Notes: generated from the letters alone by a model not told the origin. Positions 7,244 through 16,561 are shown, counted from the stretch's first letter. The stretch is 64,000 nucleotides of DNA from Gaiella occulta (GCF_003351045.1 NZ_QQZY01000006.1:124001-188000); one strand, 5' to 3'. Numbers and translations: made by a program.

Positions 7244-8319
7244 GCGGCGACGACGATCACCGGCGTGCCGATGCTCACCCGGGAGAAGAGCCACTCGGCC
7301 TGCGGGATCAGCATGCGGATGCACCCGTGCGAGGCCGAGTACCCGACGGAGGCGGCGTCGGGCGTGCCGTGGATGCCGACGTACGGGGCAGACAGGCCCA
7401 TCCAGCGTGTGCCGAGCGGGTTGCCGGGCCCGGGCGGGATCGGCTTCGCGTCCTTCGCCCAGTCCGATCCGACCGGCGGATACCACCATGGGTAACGCTG
7501 CTTGTCGATGACCTCGAAGCGGCCGAGCGGCGTCGGGTACTGCGCGAGCCCGGTCGCGACCTTGAAGGCGCGAATCAGCTTCGAGCGGCGCGCGACCTCG
7601 TAGAAGAAGAGCCGGTTGGAGCCGCGCCGGATCACGATCGCCCGGCCGAGGTCGTCGCTCGAGACGGCGGGGGCGATCTGCTCGAACGGCAGCGTCAGCG
7701 GGTCGCGCGCGTGCGTCTTCAGCGCCTTGACGATCTCCCGCGCCGCGATCAGCTCCTTGAGGCGCCGGCCGGGAACGTCCTTCGTCGCGAACGGAACGAG
7801 GTTGCGCAGCTTCAGCTCCGCATCGACGGGGTCGCGGCGGAACCGCGCGCCGAGCCGGGCGACGAACCGCTCCACGCGTGCGCGGTCGACGTCGACCTGA
7901 AGCGGCACGACGAAGCCGGGCCGCTTCACGCGCGCGGCGAGCGCGAGGGCCTCGTCCAGGCGCGCGGAGGCGCCGAGCCGTTGCGGCGCGATCGTGATGC
8001 GGGCCCCCGGGCCCGCGACGAGCGTGAGCGGGCGGGCGAACCGCTGCCGCAGGATCGCGCGTGCCTGCGCGGGCGCGAGGCCGCCGACGAGCGCTCCGCC
8101 CACGGTGACCCCGGCGGCGATCGTCTTCGGCTGGGCGACCGGCGGCGGCGCGGTGGTGGTCGCGCCGGTCGACGGGGCCGTCGTGACGGTGTCGGTCGTC
8201 GTGCCGCCGGTCGTCCCCTCGTCGGCCCCCGCGGCGGGCACGAGCGCGAGCAGCGCTGCGCACAGGAACCCCGCCGCCCCACTGGTCGAGAAGACGGCGA
8301 TCTTCAGCCCGCGGGTCAC
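7240..8319 (-). CDS. L,D-transpeptidase (YkuD) with PG-binding-like domain
   Basis: A 359-residue envelope protein. It has a short basic start, a signal-anchor helix (residues 7-32), a Thr/Pro-rich linker, a peptidoglycan-binding-like region, then the YkuD catalytic domain from about residue 230 (LGRAIVIRRGSNRLFFYE) with YVGIHGTPD and the catalytic ASHGCIRM (H331, C333). It makes 3-3 peptidoglycan cross-links or attaches proteins to peptidoglycan. The GTG start at 8319 is chosen because it overlaps the GDPD stop (GTGA) and gives a proper signal-anchor. Confidence 0.9.
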   Translation of the reverse strand: MTRGLKIAVFSTSGAAGFLCAALLALVPAAGADEGTTGGTTTDTVTTAPSTGATTTAPPPVAQPKTIAAGVTVGGALVGGLAPAQARAILRQRFARPLTLVAGPGARITIAPQRLGASARLDEALALAARVKRPGFVVPLQVDVDRARVERFVARLGARFRRDPVDAELKLRNLVPFATKDVPGRRLKELIAAREIVKALKTHARDPLTLPFEQIAPAVSSDDLGRAIVIRRGSNRLFFYEVARRSKLIRAFKVATGLAQYPTPLGRFEVIDKQRYPWWYPPVGSDWAKDAKPIPPGPGNPLGTRWMGLSAPYVGIHGTPDAASVGYSASHGCIRMLIPQAEWLFSRVSIGTPVIVVAA

Positions 8320-9107
8320 GATCCGAGTGTAGCCGCGAAGATCCGCGGGTCGTTGCTGATCACCCCGTCGACGCCCGCGGCGACGACGCGGAGCAGATCG
8401 GCCGGCTCGTCCACCGTCCACGCGAGCACCGGCAGCCCCGCGGCATGGGCGCGCGTGACCGCCGCAGGGGTCACGAGCCGGTGCTGGAGCATCACTGCCG
8501 CCGCGCCCGCACGCCGCGCGAGCCGCTCGATGCGCAACGGCACGAACGCGCGCATGGTGGTCAGCCCGAGCGACACGACCGGCCACAGGTAGGGCCGATG
8601 CGAGATCGACATGCGATCGTCGGGGTACGTGATCCCGACGCGGACGCCGGCTGCGCGGCGCGCGACGGCGGCGAGGCTGGGCACGTGGACGCCGCTCACG
8701 ACGGTACGCGACGCGAGCCCGTGGCGGATGACGGCGTCGGCGAGCTCGTCGAGCCGCAGCCGCAGCTTGAGGTCGACGTGCAGGCCGACGTCCGGCGCCT
8801 CGTCGGCGAAGAAGGCGAAGGCCTCGTCGAGCGTGGGCAGCTCCGGCGCGACCTCGCGCAGCTCCTCGAGCGTGCGGTCGCGGACGCGGCCCGCGGCCGC
8901 GCCGTGGCTGACCTCGTCGAGGCGGTCGGAGTGGGCGAGCACCAGCGGGCCGCGCGGCAGATCGAGCACGTCGAACTCGATCAGGTCGACCCCCGCCTCG
9001 AGGGCGGCCCGGAACGAGCGCAGCGTGTTCTCGGGCGCGAGCGCCGCCGCGCCACGGTGGCCGATGCGGAGAACCCGCCCGTCCTCGCGCCTGCCAAGCG
9101 CGATCAT
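8316..9107 (-). CDS. Glycerophosphodiester phosphodiesterase
   Basis: The 263-residue protein has the GDPD signature: IGHRGAAALAPENTL (H17, R18, E26), LIEFDV (E44, D46), LAHSD (H59), LHVDLKLR, and a C-terminal LPVLAWTVDEPADLLR then GVDGVISNDP. It hydrolyses deacylated phospholipids to glycerol-3-phosphate and an alcohol. No signal peptide is seen, so it is probably cytosolic. ATG overlaps the stop of the upstream DUF1461 gene. Confidence 0.9.
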   Translation of the reverse strand: MIALGRREDGRVLRIGHRGAAALAPENTLRSFRAALEAGVDLIEFDVLDLPRGPLVLAHSDRLDEVSHGAAAGRVRDRTLEELREVAPELPTLDEAFAFFADEAPDVGLHVDLKLRLRLDELADAVIRHGLASRTVVSGVHVPSLAAVARRAAGVRVGITYPDDRMSISHRPYLWPVVSLGLTTMRAFVPLRIERLARRAGAAAVMLQHRLVTPAAVTRAHAAGLPVLAWTVDEPADLLRVVAAGVDGVISNDPRIFAATLGS

Positions 9108-9832
9108 GCGCGCCGGGCCGAGCGCGGCCGCCGGCGCCGTAGCCGCGCGAGCCACCACCAGGAGACGCCCGCCACGACGAGCGCCTGCCCGACGGTGAGG
9201 GCCGCGGCGAGCTGCGCCGTGTGCTGCCAGAACAGCTCGGGATAGAGCCGCAGCAGCGTGTCGCTGTACGAGAACCGCCACGTGTCGCCCGTGAAGAAGA
9301 TCTCGTGGAAGCGCAGGAAGAAGCCGTCGAAGCCGAGCACGATCACGGGCACGGCGAGGAGCGCCACGAGCAGCGTGGCGAGCGCGCCGGCGAGCAGGCC
9401 ACGCGGCACGACGGCGCGCGCCGTACGCGAGCGGCCGAGAGCGGCCGCCAGCACGACCAGCGCGGCGAGCACGGCGAGCTGCGCCCGCAGCGCCGCCGTG
9501 AACAGCCTGCGCACGTCCGCCATGTGCCGGACCTCCCGCTCGCCGAAGGCGGCGCTGCCGTCGGGGAGCACCGCTCGGCGCAGGAGCTCGACACCCTCCG
9601 ATCGCGGCTGGATCGAACGCAGGCCGGTGAGCGCGAGCGCCGTGCGCTGCTCCGTGTCGAGCCCGTAGCGGTCGGGCGGAAAGCCGCCGCGTCCGTATTC
9701 GAAGCGCACGAACCAGTCGTGCGCGAGCACCCTGAATCCGTTGACGACGAGCACGGGCGGCACCGCGACGGCGATTGCCACCGTGAGGGCGAGGAGCACG
9801 ACGGCCCGCGAGCGCGACGATCGACTCCGCAT
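9104..9832 (-). CDS. DUF1461 (TIGR01906-like) integral membrane protein
   Basis: The 242-residue protein has an N-terminal membrane helix, a large extracytoplasmic loop, three further helices and the family signature FLRFHEIFFTGDTWRFSYSD followed by LLRLYPELFWQ. The function of DUF1461 proteins is unknown. It is first in the coupled series that leads to the GDPD and L,D-transpeptidase genes, suggesting an envelope role. Confidence 0.82.
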   Translation of the reverse strand: MRSRSSRSRAVVLLALTVAIAVAVPPVLVVNGFRVLAHDWFVRFEYGRGGFPPDRYGLDTEQRTALALTGLRSIQPRSEGVELLRRAVLPDGSAAFGEREVRHMADVRRLFTAALRAQLAVLAALVVLAAALGRSRTARAVVPRGLLAGALATLLVALLAVPVIVLGFDGFFLRFHEIFFTGDTWRFSYSDTLLRLYPELFWQHTAQLAAALTVGQALVVAGVSWWWLARLRRRRPRSARRA

Positions 9833-9858
9833 CAGCGCGACGACCGAGAGTCGATCAT

Positions 9859-10092
9859 CTAGAGCCCGAAGAGCTGCTGGACTTCACGCCAGATCGTAAC
9901 CCCCAGGGCGACGCTCAGGGCGAGCAGGACGACGAGAACGAGCCAGAAGCGGATGCCGGCGCGCTTCGAGCGCCGGCGCTGCTCGATGCGCGCCCTGCGG
10001 CGCGCCCGGTGCAGGCGGTAGGCGTCTCGTACCGCGTCGGGGTCGACCGGCGGCGCGTCGTCCCCCGCCGCCCGCTGCGCGTTCCGTGCCAC
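9859..10092 (-). CDS. Small single-span membrane protein
   Basis: The 77-residue product has a basic cytosolic half (HRARRRARIEQRRRSKRAG) followed by one hydrophobic helix (FWLVLVVLLALSVALGVTIW) and a short tail. Start GTG at 10092. It lies 26 bases upstream of the DUF1461 gene on the same strand and is divergent from the next membrane protein. Function unknown. Confidence 0.65.
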   Translation of the reverse strand: MARNAQRAAGDDAPPVDPDAVRDAYRLHRARRRARIEQRRRSKRAGIRFWLVLVVLLALSVALGVTIWREVQQLFGL

Positions 10093-10148
10093 GCGGGAAG
10101 TGTAAGGGCGTGGCTCGTGCCGCCGCGATGCTCCATACTGTGGGCGCG

Positions 10149-10595
10149 ATGGCTCTTCCAGCGAGAGGAACGCCCGACGACGCAGCGCTCGAGCGCGGCC
10201 TGTTCGGCCTGGGCGACCGCCTCGGCCTCCTCGCCGGCATCGTGCTCGCGGTGTCGGCCTTCACCGGCTGGTACAGCGGCAAGGGCGAGGGTGTGACGGT
10301 TTCCGTGATCGGCTGGCACACCGGCACGCTCGGCAAGCTCGTCTTCTTCCTCGGCGTCGCCGTGGTGCTGGCGGTGGCGCTGCGCGAGGTCGGCATCACC
10401 CCGCCGGCCGCGGTGCCGGAGAGCCTGCTCACGATCGCGCTCGGCTCCGTGGCCACCATCTTCGTTCTCGTGCGCGCGGTCTCGATCCCCGACGACTTCT
10501 TCTTCGCCGGACGCGGGATCGGCATCTGGATCAGCCTGGCGGCGGCGATCGGCGTCATCGTCGCGGGCCTGCTGCAGGCGTCCGAAGAGCTGTAG
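10149..10595 (+). CDS. Four-helix integral membrane protein, unknown function
   Basis: The ATG at 10149 (MALPARGTPDDAALERG) gives a 148-residue protein with about four hydrophobic segments (LGLLAGIVLAVSAFTGWY, LVFFLGVAVVLAVAL, a third around TIALGSVATIFVLVRAV, and a C-terminal one). An upstream in-frame start at 10086 adds an unlikely basic leader. No family is recognised. It is convergent with a small membrane gene 2 bases away. Confidence 0.7.
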   Translation: MALPARGTPDDAALERGLFGLGDRLGLLAGIVLAVSAFTGWYSGKGEGVTVSVIGWHTGTLGKLVFFLGVAVVLAVALREVGITPPAAVPESLLTIALGSVATIFVLVRAVSIPDDFFFAGRGIGIWISLAAAIGVIVAGLLQASEEL

Positions 10596-10597
10596 CG

Positions 10598-10813
10598 CTA
10601 CGGACCCGTCGTCGCGGGCTGCTGCGGCAGCGGCTCGAGCGTGCGCACGTAGGTGGCAGTCGTGCCGCGCGGCGGGCCGTCGCCGAGTGCCCGGCCGAGC
10701 GCGACACCGACCGCGAACACGAGCAGCAGGACGGCGGCGAGCGCCAGCCGGGACGGCCAGGGGCTGCGCCGCCGCGAGCGCCGCCGCATACTCGGCTGCT
10801 CGACGCCGCTCAC
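10598..10813 (-). CDS. Small single-span membrane protein
   Basis: A 71-residue protein: an Arg-rich cytosolic start (MRRRSRRRSPWPSRLALA), one membrane helix (AAVLLLVFAVGVALGRALG) and a Thr/Pro extracytoplasmic tail. The GTG start overlaps the stop of the upstream 104-residue gene (GTGA), so it belongs to the DUF501 operon. Function unknown. Confidence 0.6.
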   Translation of the reverse strand: MSGVEQPSMRRRSRRRSPWPSRLALAAVLLLVFAVGVALGRALGDGPPRGTTATYVRTLEPLPQQPATTGP

Positions 10814-11124
10814 GGCGCGTAGTCCACGGCGCCGCGGGCGTAGAGGTGGAAGGCGGCGTCGCCGACCATCGCCAGCGATCGCGCCCAGCCGGGAGTCGCG
10901 GCCTGCTCCTCGATCGCGAGCCGCGCCCAGCGCTCCGACCCGGGGTAGGCGGCGGCGAGCTCGGCGACCGTGAACGTGCCGCCGACCCGGCGGCGCAGCT
11001 CCGCGAGCACGACCTCGAGCTGGCGCTGCAGCCGGTCGGCCGCGACGGGGTCGCGGGCTGCCGCGACGAGTCGGCGGTGGCCGTCCTCCCAGTCGCTGCG
11101 GGCGCTGTCGACGCCGACGCTCAC
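10810..11124 (-). CDS. Conserved-looking hypothetical protein in the DUF501 operon
   Basis: The GTG at 11124 overlaps the DUF501 stop (GTGA) and yields a 104-residue, mostly helical soluble protein (VSVGVDSARSDWEDGHRRLVAAARD, then LQRQLEVVLAELRRRVGGTFTVAELAAAYPG, and SLAMVGDAAFHLYARGA). The longer open frame upstream is only antisense-like low-complexity sequence. Family not recognised. Its position between DUF501 and a small membrane protein is typical of actinobacterial division-gene neighbourhoods. Confidence 0.65.
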   Translation of the reverse strand: MSVGVDSARSDWEDGHRRLVAAARDPVAADRLQRQLEVVLAELRRRVGGTFTVAELAAAYPGSERWARLAIEEQAATPGWARSLAMVGDAAFHLYARGAVDYAP

Positions 11125-11633
11125 GACGCCCGCTGCCCTTCGGCCGTACAGCAGCCGCCGTCCGGCCACCGCCGCGTGATCTCGGCGAGGACGCGCTCGC
11201 CGACGAGGTAGCCGGGGTTGGCGAGGGCGTAGGCGACGTGCGCGTGCAGGCACTTCAGCCGCGCCGGGTTGCGCGAGCCTGCGATGCCGGAGTCGAGGGA
11301 GGCGCCGCCGTCCGAGCCCTCCCTGCCGCGGGCGAGCGCGCGGCGGATCCGCCGCTGCTCGTTCGTGGCGCGCGCGAGGTCGGAGGCGAGCCGGGCGTCC
11401 GCGGCCGCCGCGGCGCTCCAGCGCTCGACGCCGCCGGCAGCCTCGATGCGCGAGACGGCGGCGACCAGGTGCCGGCAGGTGAGGTAGTACGTGGTGGGGA
11501 AGGGAGCGCCCTCGTCGTCGTAGGGCTCCTGCTCGGTGACGGCCGGGAGTCCCCACGGGCAGCGGGCGGCGACGCGCCGGAACGCGCGCGGAGCACGGCC
11601 GAGCTGGCGGGTGACGGCGTCACGGTCGTCCAT
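11121..11633 (-). CDS. DUF501 family protein
   Basis: The 170-residue protein fits DUF501: VTRQLGRAPRAFRRVAARCPWGLPAVTEQEP, then FPTTYYLTCRHLVAAVSRIEAAGG and RLKCLHAHVAYALANPGY, with conserved Cys and His that resemble a metal or redox site. In many actinobacteria DUF501 lies directly after the divIC/ftsB-like gene, as here. Function unknown. ATG at 11633 is chosen because upstream sequence in frame is low-complexity. Confidence 0.88.
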   Translation of the reverse strand: MDDRDAVTRQLGRAPRAFRRVAARCPWGLPAVTEQEPYDDEGAPFPTTYYLTCRHLVAAVSRIEAAGGVERWSAAAAADARLASDLARATNEQRRIRRALARGREGSDGGASLDSGIAGSRNPARLKCLHAHVAYALANPGYLVGERVLAEITRRWPDGGCCTAEGQRAS

Positions 11634-11671
11634 CGCCGACACGCTATCGACGCGGCGCCGCCCGAAGGAAA

Positions 11672-12037
11672 TCAGGGGTTCGCGGCGGCGTGCTGCTTGC
11701 GCCAGGCATCGATTCCCTTGACGATGAACAGCTGCTCGCCGGGCCTGACGTAGCCCATGCTGCGCGCGTCCCGCGCGAGCGCCTCGCCGCTCGTGGTGCG
11801 GGCAAGTCGCCGCTCGAGACGCGCCTTCTGGGCGCGCAGCGCCGCCACCTCGGCCTGCCGCTGCGCGAGCCGGCCGCGGGTCTCGAAGTAGGTGGCGAGC
11901 GGGCGGAAGTAGAGGAACCCCATCAGGACGAGCAGTGCGAGCGGCAGCAGCAGCCGGACGCGGCGCCGGCGGCGCGCCACGGCAGCAGCTCTGCTCGCGC
12001 TCCTGCGCGATCTCTCCCCCGTGCGGGTGCGTGCCAC
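11672..12037 (-). CDS. Septum formation initiator (DivIC/FtsB family)
   Basis: A 121-residue bitopic division protein with a basic cytosolic N-terminus (residues 1-28), one membrane helix (LLLPLALLVLMGFLYF), an extracytoplasmic coiled coil (RGRLAQRQAEVAALRAQKAR) and the family tail GEALARDARSMGYVRPGEQLFIV. It stabilises the FtsQ-FtsL-FtsB complex at the septum. It lies between DUF501 and the tandem repeat region downstream of pyk. Confidence 0.9.
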   Translation of the reverse strand: MARTRTGERSRRSASRAAAVARRRRRVRLLLPLALLVLMGFLYFRPLATYFETRGRLAQRQAEVAALRAQKARLERRLARTTSGEALARDARSMGYVRPGEQLFIVKGIDAWRKQHAAANP

Positions 12038-12080
12038 CGTGCCAGCTTCGCCGCGCGGGCCGTCTGCCCTCCCACGTGCC

Positions 12081-12444
12081 CGGCGCGAGCGGCCCCGGAG
12101 GCCGGCTCCGCCGGCCGGGAGGGGCCGCGCTCGGCGGGGTCAGGTTCCTGACGTCTCCGACGCGTCGCTGCGGCTGCGTCGGGAGGGGGAACAGTGCGAA
12201 AGCACGGGCCCCCGACCAGAGCGGCCGCAGCGGCGCGAGCGCCCCCGGAGGCCGGCTCCGCCGGCCGGGAGGGGCCGCGCTCGGCGGGGTCAGGTTCCTG
12301 ACGTCTCCGACGCGTCGCTGCGGCTGCGTCGGGAGGGGGAACAGTGCGAAAGCACGGGCCCCCGACCAGAGCGGCCGCAGCGGCGCGAGCGGCCCCGGAG
12401 GCCGGCTCCGCCGGCCGGGAGGGGCCGCGCTCGGCGGCGTCAGG
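12081..12444. repeat. 150-bp direct tandem repeat, about 2.4 copies, between pyk and divIC
   Basis: Units start at 12081, 12231 and 12381 (the third is partial and ends over the pyk stop codon). Units 1 and 2 differ at one position (12092 versus 12242). Each full unit holds a GC hairpin (GGCCGGC-TCC-GCCGGCC inside GGCCCC/GGGGCC), the palindrome GTCAGG-TT-CCTGAC and a CCGACGC/GCGTCGG pair. The 13-mer GGCGGGGTCAGGT in the unit (12133-12145) also occurs at the left edge of the RAYT element (2404-2416), so the repeats may be REP-like DNA. The 402-bp stretch around it has no gene. Confidence 0.9.
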
Positions 12445-13861
12445 CGATGTCGACCTTGATGACGTTCGTAGACCCGGGGATGTTGACCGCGGTGCCGGCG
12501 GTGATGACGACGCGGTCGCCGGCCGCGACGATGCCGCTCGTGCGGGCGGCGTCGAGCGAGCGCGTCCACAGGTCCTCGACGTCGTTGGTGACGGGGATCT
12601 CGAGTGGCGTCACACCCCACTCGAGCGCCATGTGGCGAAGGGAGTGGACGTGGTGGGTGATGGCGACGATGGGGCGGCGCGGGCGCAGGCGGGCGACGGC
12701 GGACGCCGTCTTGCCCGAGAACGTCGGGACGAGGATGGCAGTGGCGGCGAGTGCCTCGGCGATGTCGCAGGCGGCGTTGGACATGGCCTGGCCGATCGTC
12801 GGCTCGTCGTCGGCGTGCGGGATCTCGTGGCGGTAGCCGAGGCTCGGCTCGACGGCGCACGCGATCTGGCTCATCACCTGCACCGCCTCGGTCGGGAACT
12901 CGCCGACGGCGGTCTCGCCCGAGAGCATGACGGCGGAGGTGCCGTCGAGGACGGCGTTCGCGACATCGGACGCTTCGGCGCGCGTCGGCTCGGGCTGGTG
13001 GATCATCGACTCGAGCATCTGCGTGGCGGTGATGACGGGCTTCCCGCGCTCGAGCGCCCGCGCGATGATGCGCTTCTGCAGCAGCGGCACCTCGGCGGCG
13101 CCGATCTCGACGCCGAGGTCGCCGCGGGCGACCATGACGGCGTGGGACTCGGCGAGGATGTCGTCGAGGGAGGCGATCGCCTCGGCCTTCTCGATCTTGG
13201 CGATCACGTACGCGGAGGAGCCGCGCGCCTCGATCAGCGTCCGCAGCGCCTTCACGTCGGACGCGGAGCGCACGAAGGAGAGGGCGACGAAGTCGACGCC
13301 GAGCTCGAGGGCGAACTCGAGGTCGTCGAGGTCCTTGCGCGTGAGCGACGGGATGGGAAGCGGCACGCCCGGCAGGTTGACTCCCTTGTGGGAGGAGACG
13401 ACGCCGCCCGCCGTCACCTCGCAGCGGGCGCGGGCGCGCTCGACTCTCTGGACGCGCAGCTTCACGTGGCCGTCGTCGATGAGCACGTCGTTTCCGACCT
13501 GGAGCACGGATCCGAGCACGGCGGGGCTGACCGGCAGGTCGCCCTCGCGTGCGGCGTCCTCGCCGGCGATGACGACGGTGTCGCCACGCTCGAGCGTCAC
13601 CGGCTGCTCGAGGTCGCCGACGCGCAGCTTCGGGCCCTGCAGGTCGGCGATGAGCGCGATGGGGCGGCCCGAGGCGATCTCGGCGTCGCGGACGAGCTTC
13701 GCGCTGCGCGCGTGGTCGTCGTGGGAGCCGTGCGACATGTTGAGGCGGGCGCCGTCCATGCCGGCGGCGATGAGCGCGGCGATCATCTCCGGGCTCGAGG
13801 AGGCCGGGCCGATCGTCGCCACGATCTTCGTCCTGCGAATGTGCCCGGTCACGAGCGCCAC
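12440..13861 (-). CDS. pyk: Pyruvate kinase
   Basis: The 473-residue protein is a complete type II pyruvate kinase: RRTKIVATIGPASSS, ARLNMSHGSH, IADLQGPKLRVG, the K-active-site segment YVIAKIEKAEA, MVARGDLGVE, ITATQMLESM, SDVANAVLDG and SGETAVGEFP, then a C-terminal allosteric domain. It makes pyruvate and ATP from phosphoenolpyruvate. The GTG start at 13861 is 1 base from the enolase stop, so eno-pyk encode consecutive glycolytic steps in one operon. The stop codon lies in the partial third copy of the tandem repeat. Confidence 0.97.
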   Translation of the reverse strand: MALVTGHIRRTKIVATIGPASSSPEMIAALIAAGMDGARLNMSHGSHDDHARSAKLVRDAEIASGRPIALIADLQGPKLRVGDLEQPVTLERGDTVVIAGEDAAREGDLPVSPAVLGSVLQVGNDVLIDDGHVKLRVQRVERARARCEVTAGGVVSSHKGVNLPGVPLPIPSLTRKDLDDLEFALELGVDFVALSFVRSASDVKALRTLIEARGSSAYVIAKIEKAEAIASLDDILAESHAVMVARGDLGVEIGAAEVPLLQKRIIARALERGKPVITATQMLESMIHQPEPTRAEASDVANAVLDGTSAVMLSGETAVGEFPTEAVQVMSQIACAVEPSLGYRHEIPHADDEPTIGQAMSNAACDIAEALAATAILVPTFSGKTASAVARLRPRRPIVAITHHVHSLRHMALEWGVTPLEIPVTNDVEDLWTRSLDAARTSGIVAAGDRVVITAGTAVNIPGSTNVIKVDIA

Positions 13862-13862
13862 G

Positions 13863-15149
<1,287 letters not shown>

Positions 15150-15243
15150 TGTAAGGGCGAGGCCGAGGTCGACCCGGCCGCAGGCGGCCGGTGGGGCGCG
15201 CCGAGGTGGCGGGGAGCGCGTGCCGGTCCGTCTCGTCCTGCCG

Positions 15244-15903
15244 TCAGGGCAGGCGCCAGAAGGGGCCGCCGAGGCCGAGCCGGTCGAGGATCGCCTGGTT
15301 CTGCTCGCGCGTATGCGGCCGCCACTCGGGAGGGAGTCGGTCGCTCCACCAGCCGTGCGCGAGCGCGCTCAGCGTCGTCACCGGGATCGTCGCTCCGGGC
15401 TCGCGCCCGTCGAGCCAACGTGCGATGTGCTCCTCCGACCGGAAGAGGTTCATCGTGCTTCACGTGAAGACGATGTCGTCCCACCAGCGAGCGGCGGGGA
15501 CGAGGACGTGGAAGAGCAGCGTCTCGTCGTGCGGACGCTGGTTGCGCACCTCCACGGTCACCGGCTCGCCGCAGTCGGGGCATGCCGTCTCGATGCGGCC
15601 GTCGACGTGGAGCGCTGCGCAGATCCCGAACGCGTCCCAGGCGCAGTTCGCAAACCACGAGCGGCCGTCCGCCTCGACGCGAAAGGCCGTCGGGACGGCC
15701 GAGAACGGATTGGCCATCAGGATCTCCGACGAGGCGGCGTCGAGGACGAGCGCGTGCTGGTCGTGCAGGCGCCGCCAGCCGGACAGGATCTCGTCGACCG
15801 AGACGCCGGCCTCCTGCGCGACGTCGGCGGCCGCCGGCGCGCGACCGCGCTCGACGAATAGACGGTAGGTCAGCGACCGCAGCTCGACGTCTCGCTCGTC
15901 CAC
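15244..15903 (-). CDS. MerB-like organomercurial lyase family protein, probable selenoprotein (in-frame TGA at codon 148)
   Basis: Read through the TGA at 15462-15460, this is one 219-residue protein. It has an N-terminal HTH-like region (residues 8-45), [26 protein letters not shown] with C87 and D90, TACPDCGEP, then [22 protein letters not shown] and a C-terminal domain ending [13 protein letters not shown]. MerB proteins cleave carbon-mercury bonds with a Cys-x-x-Asp plus a second Cys. C87/D90 match the first pair (C96/D99 in the plasmid R831b enzyme). The TGA replaces the Cys of the FTCSTM-type motif, 61 residues on (63 in MerB). Both sides of the TGA are family-like and in one frame. A SECIS-like hairpin follows. 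The start is GTG at 15903, with a weak ribosome binding site. Alternative: a nonsense-mutated pseudogene. Confidence 0.8.
15423..15455 (-). promoter_or_regulatory. SECIS-like stem-loop directly downstream of the in-frame TGA
   Basis: Read on the minus strand from four bases after the TGA: CGATG, internal loop AAC, CTCTTCC, loop GGTC, GGAGGAG, internal loop CA, CATCG. The upper stem has 7 pairs (one G-U) and the lower stem has 5 Watson-Crick pairs. The loop GGU falls 20-22 bases after the TGA, close to the GGU of the E. coli fdhF element (19-21). Bacterial SelB recognises such a hairpin, with a loop G-U, within the coding region. Confidence 0.72.
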
Positions 15904-16294
15904 GGCGACGACACTCTCACGGGACGCGCCCGGCGTCCAGGTCGCCGGGCGCTCGCCGGCGCGGGGCCGGACGGTGATGCCCGCTCTCCGGTCACGACGC
16001 CGTGCGGCTGACGGCGAGATGCCCGGCAGACGACGCTATCTCGACCCGACGCTGCGCTCGCCGCCGCGAATGGCCTGGCGCAGGCGTTCTTCTTCCCAGC
16101 CGCGCAGGGCATCGTCCCGCAGCTCATCGCGAAGCCCCGCCTCCAGGAGGCCAATGCGCTTCTCCGGCGACCGGCGCCCCGAGCGTCCGCTTCTTGCCGG
16201 CATGCTCGCCGCGGCCACCCGCCGGCCTCTCCAACGCCGGAAGCGCACGCGGCGCGACCGCTCGAGCCGGGAGACCGGGTACAGGCCGTCGGTG
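15904..16294. other. Stretch with only one weak small ORF
   Basis: Between the MerB-like gene and the ABM-like gene I see only one candidate, a 55-codon minus-strand frame at 16036-16203. The other long frames here are Arg/Pro/Ser-rich shadows. No hairpin with a T-tract or recognisable promoter was found. Confidence 0.4.
16036..16203 (-). CDS. Possible small helical protein, 55 residues
   Basis: ATG at 16203 opens a frame whose second half reads KRIGLLEAGLRDELRDDALRG, then EEERLRQAIRGGE, a balanced charged amphipathic helix unlike shadow translations. There is no clear Shine-Dalgarno and no recognised family. It could be a genuine small protein or the end of an eroded gene, since the frame is open further upstream. 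Confidence 0.3.
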   Translation of the reverse strand: MPARSGRSGRRSPEKRIGLLEAGLRDELRDDALRGWEEERLRQAIRGGERSVGSR

Positions 16295-16561
16295 TCAGCG
16301 AAGGATCGTGTTTCGGATCTCGACGACGGTCGGCGGAGGCAGAGTTGCGGGCAGGCTCGGCTTGACGTGTGTCTCGAAGAACCGGCTCCAGTCTCCCTCC
16401 GCCTCCCAGAGCTCGGTGACGGTGACGCCGTCGGCGTCGGCGGTTGCCGCATGGGCGATGAAGCCGTCGGCGCCGCGGAGGGGGCCGGCCAGGTGGGCGG
16501 CGGTCTCGTCGTAGGCTTCGCCTGGCAAGCCGGGGATGCGGGACGTCACGATCACGGGCAT
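16295..16561 (-). CDS. Small ABM/dimeric alpha-beta barrel-like protein
   Basis: The 88-residue protein (MPVIVTSRIPGLPGEAYDE, GADGFIAHAATADADGVTVTELWEAEGDW) has the length and strand pattern of antibiotic-biosynthesis-monooxygenase-like dimeric barrels. The ATG has AGAAAGGA 7 bases upstream, a good ribosome binding site. It follows the cupin gene on the same strand after 28 bases, so both are likely controlled by the divergent MarR-type repressor. The substrate is unknown. Confidence 0.7.
   Translation of the reverse strand: MPVIVTSRIPGLPGEAYDETAAHLAGPLRGADGFIAHAATADADGVTVTELWEAEGDWSRFFETHVKPSLPATLPPPTVVEIRNTILR

Noticed and set aside
12081-12444. CRISPR array
   Set aside because: The repeated unit is 150 bp and contiguous, without unique spacers, and no cas genes are present.
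15460-15462. Treating the MerB-like gene as two separate genes
   Set aside because: The second part alone would lack the family core and start inside a conserved motif (STM-N-L-F-R). The shared frame and the hairpin favour one recoded gene.
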